64,000 nt of DNA, from the NCBI RefSeq assembly GCF_964355755.1, contig NC_092677.1, positions 9,446,601-9,510,600 on the forward strand, written 5' to 3'. The notes beneath the pieces are model-generated. The model did not search any database, had not been told where the DNA came from, and was given only the letters and a program-made list of their open reading frames with translations. Origin of the DNA: Antedon mediterranea (lineage: Eukaryota; Echinodermata; Crinoidea; Comatulida; Antedonidae). The first letter of the stretch is position 1. Each line of letters starts with the position of its first letter. Below, piece by piece: positions 59,510-64,000 of this stretch. The position numbers and the translations under genes are program-made.

Positions 59510-61317
59510 CCACTGACTTTTTAATATCGTTTTTATAATTTTATATCGTATTCATCACCAAGGTTAGTGTTCAACTCATATATTCAATACTTTGCCTGGT
59601 CAATTTTAGGACACATGATTTTTTAATTTAGTGTTGTGAAGTGAACAGGTACATTGATTGCATTGTGCGTTTAATACTTAACTGCACCGATAAGAAATTG
59701 ATCCATCAATCGATCGATATATTCCTTTCCAATAATTATTCTCTTAAATTTCGTTTACTAATGTATCGATCAATACTTAAAACGAGTACAAGAGGTTTTT
59801 ATTTACAACGTGATCCAAAAACATAATCTGTCATTTTTAGTATTCTTCTAAACTATATAACGATGCAATAGTTTGTGAATTTTATTTATTAGAATTTTAA
59901 ACATGTAATTAACTTCAAACTATAATTCAATTAATTGTAGAAAACAACCTTGATTGGGCATTATTAGAATTAGAACATTGCATTATTATATTACGTAATA
60001 TAGTGAGTTTGTCATAATATGTCATTATATTTTATAAAGTGTAGGTTTGATATTATCATTATATATATAATATAGTTCATAATATTTAAGATTATTAATG
60101 TCAACACGATGAGGTTCCAGCTTTTTCAAAGAACGTATATACTGGATTTGTTTATAGGCTTTTTGTACTATTACATTACAAACCTAAATTAAACTTAAAT
60201 TAATGAATGTCACGTATGAATTACTTAATTTCATTTCATTCCATATGAGGTCTCTGTATAAATTGTGTTCATGATCGGTTTGTACGGATGATAAAATAAC
60301 AATAGGCCAATTTGACATGGGTAACTAAAATGTCAATAGGGCACTTGGATGCCTGATTATAACAATAACATACAGTCGGCGGTGTGCCTATTCGGTATAG
60401 ATATGCGGATCTAACACGTATATTATAATATATAGGCCTATATTAACTCTTATATACCGGTAAGAAGTAGGGGCTGAAATTTAAATTTCAAAAACAACAG
60501 TGAGAATTAATATACGGCAGAACCAATTAAGTGCGGCTGCTAATTTCATTCGATTTTGTAATTTCCAGATTCGTTTCATGAATATTGTGTGACAGTTTTG
60601 TGGAAATTCCAACAAGTCATGTGACACGACCGAACTTTGTACCATTACCGTATTATCATTTAATTTAATATAATTACCAGGATGATTGTGTTGACCTTAG
60701 GGGTCACATTAGTATTGTAGTTCAGATATTGTCTAGACAATACTTCAGAAATGCTTGATGTAGCATTTGGGTGTATTACGATAGTTTCGTATGTCCTTAT
60801 ACATGAAATACATACGTCCATTATTATATTAAATGTACCAAGGCAACTAAATCGAGAAAATCCTAATCTAATCATAAAATTATACTCTATTTTTTCTACT
60901 AAGATGGTAACATTATTTGCTTGGTTTGAAGATCTTGAAGGTTATAAATAATATGTTGCCAATTATCCATCTGAAGAAATATATAATTTGCTTTTCAGTA
61001 ACAATGCCTACATTCATGTTTTCATCTGTTTGGTGTGCGTTCTTCTAACAATTGTACATATTATTAAATGGATAATAAAATGTAAAAATAGTTTTAACAA
61101 TCCACAGTTTAAATTATTTATATAACACCATTATGTATGATTGTATTGGTTGAGTATTATGGTACATATGCAAGTCAGTTATTGGTTTTATTGTGTTGTT
61201 GCTTACCCGGTTGCTTATTACAATCAGGGGAGAGATCAGTGACAATGATGTGCATCCAATCGGAACCAATGTCGATCGTTCAGTTTCCTTATTTAGTCAG
61301 ACAGTTTCCAAATATGG
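59510..61317. other. Intergenic DNA between the two IAD-only genes
   Basis: AT-rich; no exon, DBD-like coding or element was recognised in any frame. Confidence 0.4.
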
Positions 61318-61400
61318 TGGTCATACTAGGAAACACTTTGATTCGTCGAAACGGTATTTCCGAACATTGCGGTCATACTAGGAAACGACTGGATTCGTCG
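61318..61400. repeat. ~52-bp partial direct duplication
   Basis: GGTCATACTAGGAAAC followed by GATTCGTCG occurs at about 61318 and again at 61370. The remainder of the second unit diverges. Confidence 0.65.
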
Positions 61401-62022
61401 TAATTGTTTGGAAATTCCAGGTCTGAATATTACCGAGAAGTATCATAGGTAATGATTCAATGAAAGGTTCCTGGAGATTATATTGTGTTTCCGTTGCATG
61501 TACAACGTAAAGAATATAGAGTTGGTCGCGGAAGGGAGGGAGGAAGATGGAGAGGGCAGCGGGTACCACAACCTATGAACTCATGTAGCATTTACTAACT
61601 TGTTCATAATCACCCTGTGTATTATCATGATTCATCATCATCGTCGTCAGTATTCTTAACATCATAATCATCGGCTTCTTCTAATGATAATGTCATCATC
61701 ATAATTATGCCACAATACAACATTATTCAAAATCAAATTGTTATACATTCCCTATAATTAATTTTATCTCAATATCCGGCACTAAGTTACTAACATACGG
61801 TAAGCTTTAATTCTGAAATTAGAGTTGTTATTGCAATGAAAGAATCTCTTAACATTTTCTTTAATTTAATTACATCTTTTAATTTAAAAATCATGTTATC
61901 AAATCAGGAAACCTATATTGATTGGGAAGTTACGTGTCGTTATGGTTATCCGTAACGACATACTACTAATTTTCAATATAAACACTGCTTAGTTTTCCTG
62001 GTAACGAGACGCTTCAAACATA
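61401..62022. other. Upstream region of IAD-only gene 2
   Basis: Non-coding. It includes a short perfect hairpin TGTCGTTA..TAACGACA (61935-61960). Confidence 0.35.
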
Positions 62023-62057
62023 TTCTGGGAAAAGCACGCAGTGAACTTGCTATAAAA
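62023..62057 (+). promoter_or_regulatory. GAS-like site + TATA box
   Basis: TTCTGGGAA (62023-62031) fits the TTCN3GAA consensus of STAT-bound GAS elements. TATAAAA is at 62051-62057, 49 bp before the ATG at 62106, so transcription would start about 62080-62090 with a very short leader. Confidence 0.45.
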
Positions 62058-62105
62058 CACCGGTTTGACAAAAGGCGGCCTTAGCTTATATGCAACCCGT
62101 GAACG

Positions 62106-64000
62106 ATGACGCATCATAGTGGAGGTGTGGATCAATTTGGAAACTTCACCCACAATATCGGATATCCAACATTCGGGAATAATTTACCTGACCTCCCATT
62201 GGATTTTCTTAATTCTTCGTTCGCCGCCGGATTGGAGGGGGACACTGCATCGGGGGCTGTGGACTGGATATCGAAGATGTACGCGGGAACGACCCCCGAA
62301 ACAACATTTGTCACAGGTTCAACTGATTCCTGGGTGGTGACACAACCAGGGATGACACAGAGTGATGTAGCACCATCGAATCTGGTGTTAGGTTCGATGA
62401 TGCCCACGACGATGCATTGTGGTGAGATTGCATCTACATCAGCATTGACATGTGAATGGGTTGAAAATAGGATTGGCACGTCGATTATCGATGGGAACAA
62501 GAAAATGGTTCCCAATAGGATACAGGGTGAGGCAGCATCATCAAACTCTTGGGACATAGGCTTCCCGATAGATTCTATGCCTAAGATGATGATGCGAGGA
62601 GATTTCCCACTATCTACCGGATTTGACGAAGGGACATCACATGTGAAGGTACCACAAATTGCCACATCAACCACGTGCGGATTAATTGATGACGGTGTAG
62701 GTCTAATGGATGGAGAGTATGAGGAGGAGGAGGAGGAGGAAGACGACGACGATGATGACGTCATCGCTATATCTAATCCCGTAGCACAACGTAGGCCGGT
62801 GCGTAAAACAATACGAGAAGGTAAATTGTATTTTTTTAAATAAAATTGAATGTTTGCTTTTACTACTATTGATTTATATTAATTATTGACTATTATTTAT
62901 GAGCAGGGCGGATCTTGGGAGGGATAAGGGAAAAGTTACTACCGTTAATCCAGGGAAGAGTGATATTAATTAATTAAACTATTCACTGGGTGGTCAGGAA
63001 GATGATGGTGATGATGAGGATGATATTAATGGCGTTACTATGTCAGGTGATAAATATGAAGATGGTGATAACTAATTTGAGATTTCGTATATGCACTGAG
63101 AATGACAATGACTTCGAAATAGCGTTACGTAAAGTTAATTGGTCAGATATCTAACCATAGCCATCAGCGCAAGCTCAAGGAGTATGAACGCCAGGGCGAT
63201 GGCGGTCGTGGGTTTTAGTGGCACCCAAGAATTACTTATTAGAATTACATTCTAATGTACTTAATTCGCATAAATTAAAATAGATCAGTAAGGCAAACAT
63301 TTGATGTCAACGACAATATAAACATTTTCTTACATAGCTTTACCATCAGAACTGAAGATAACTCTAAAATACCGCAAAAAGGAAGTGAAGTGTGTCGACG
63401 TAGATATCAGCAACGGGTTTCGTGTTGGCTATGGCGTCGTTCTAGATACCAGCAACGTGTTGACGTTTCCCACTGTGTGCGTTCCTAACATCCAGAACGA
63501 GGCCGATAGATATGAAAAAGAAGCATCAATGAAGGAATATAAGTTGAGAAAAACCGTACTTGAAAACCTCGAGAACGGGTATGTATGTATAATGTATGTT
63601 TTAGCGTCAAATTACGCAAATTGTAAATATACCGTTCGCAACTAAATGAAAGGCGCCAATGGATCAAGGGCCTAACTAATACCAACCTAATTATAATTTA
63701 CAAAATTACTAAACATTTTCAATGCTTAGAAGATTGTCCTTTTAACAAGTAATTTGTCAGGAAAGATTATGATGTAAGTCTTTTTAATTCCACAGCGTTG
63801 AGTTTAGTATTTCGAACGGAATAATCTACGCAACTCGTCGATGCCGCGCCAAAGTATTCTGCTTCAGTACTCAACAGCACAACGGACAAGATCCAGTAAA
63901 ACTGCAACAAGGGGTACCGCTCAAAATATTCGACTACAATTCCTTCGATGACACCCTCAGGGAATTTTATTTAAATCAAATTGGCGCCAATTCTATTGCA
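62106..64000 (+). CDS. IAD-only paralogue 2 with an acidic N-terminal region (partial at window end)
   Basis: Exons: 62106-62820, 63338-63578, 63796 to beyond 64000; phases 1 then 2 agree, so 387 residues are visible. Exon 1 encodes 238 residues with no DBD. A hydrophobic/acidic patch DLPLDFLNSSF (about 29-39) resembles an activation motif; the middle is S/T/G-rich; 204-218 is an uninterrupted E/D/Y run; it is followed by a basic patch QRRPVRK (228-234) that could be a nuclear localisation signal. From residue 239 on, ALPSELKITLKYRKKEVKC opens an IAD that continues with GIIYATRRCRAKVFCFSTQ, PLKIFDYNSFDDTLREFY. It resembles the IAD of the complete IRF more closely than paralogue 1 does. The start is chosen because it is the first ATG after the TATA box with a long frame; an ATG at 62091 is followed at once by a stop. 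The 3' part lies outside the window. Confidence 0.82.
63151..63300 (+). mobile_element. tRNA-derived SINE, copy 2 (intron 1 of IAD-only paralogue 2)
   Basis: Same order of blocks as the 14001 copy: CTAACCATAGCCATCAGCGC, AAGCTC, GAACGCCAGG, GGTCGTGGGTT, TGTACTTA and ATCAGTA.GGCAAACAT. The tRNA-like head is badly degraded. It ends 37 bp before the exon 2 acceptor, so insertion so close to the splice site was tolerated. Confidence 0.7.

Noticed and set aside
62132-62764. 210-codon open frame on the minus strand with a poly-Ser run
   Set aside because: It is the antisense of the first exon of IAD-only paralogue 2; the serine run is the complement of the Glu/Asp run.

Overview
The window is metazoan nuclear DNA: AT-rich, with spliced genes, long introns, GT..AG boundaries, LINE and tRNA-derived SINE fragments, MITE-like elements and large satellite arrays. 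The gene content (interferon regulatory factor, IRF, family), a foldback-type transposon with arms of short tandem repeats, and dense TAGGCCTA octamers suggest an invertebrate deuterostome, perhaps an echinoderm. That placement is inference; no species can be named from the sequence alone.

Layout. (1) 155-330 is the last coding exon of an unrecognised gene on the + strand. (2) 331 to about 34.8 kb has no gene I can defend. It holds minisatellites (3611-4550, 7425-7916, 10811-11590), short duplications, SINE heads, MITE-like elements, LINE pieces, and a three-level nest at 21.2-23.7 kb (LINE, interrupted by a foldback element, interrupted by a small TIR element). Exon-like blocks lie at 16.0-16.3 kb and 33.09-33.26 kb. 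(3) 34910-43695 is a complete nine-exon IRF gene, predicted 637 aa: a five-tryptophan DNA-binding domain (DBD), a long Q/N/P/Y-rich linker and an IRF-association domain (IAD). (4) 44.5-56.3 kb is a satellite block: about 33 copies of a palindrome-rich ~284-bp unit with higher-order structure, then about 17 copies of a ~77-bp unit. (5) 57745-59267 is a second gene with an IAD and no DBD (predicted 314 aa, four exons). (6) 62106 to the window end is a third gene: a 238-residue acidic N-terminal exon joined to another IAD, again without a DBD, running off the edge.

The three IADs share an intron at the same place and phase, so they are tandem paralogues. The full IRF can bind DNA and carries the dimerisation module. 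The two IAD-only genes carry the dimerisation module with unrelated N- or C-termini, so a reasonable inference is that they act as partners or competitors of the full-length factor. Candidate promoter signals differ: CCAAT+TATA with a distal ISRE-like site (gene 1), octamer+TATA with CCAAT boxes (gene 2), GAS-like+TATA (gene 3). This locus is the best candidate for something new in the window. All exon joins were made by eye from reading frame, phase and splice signals and have not been tested against transcripts.
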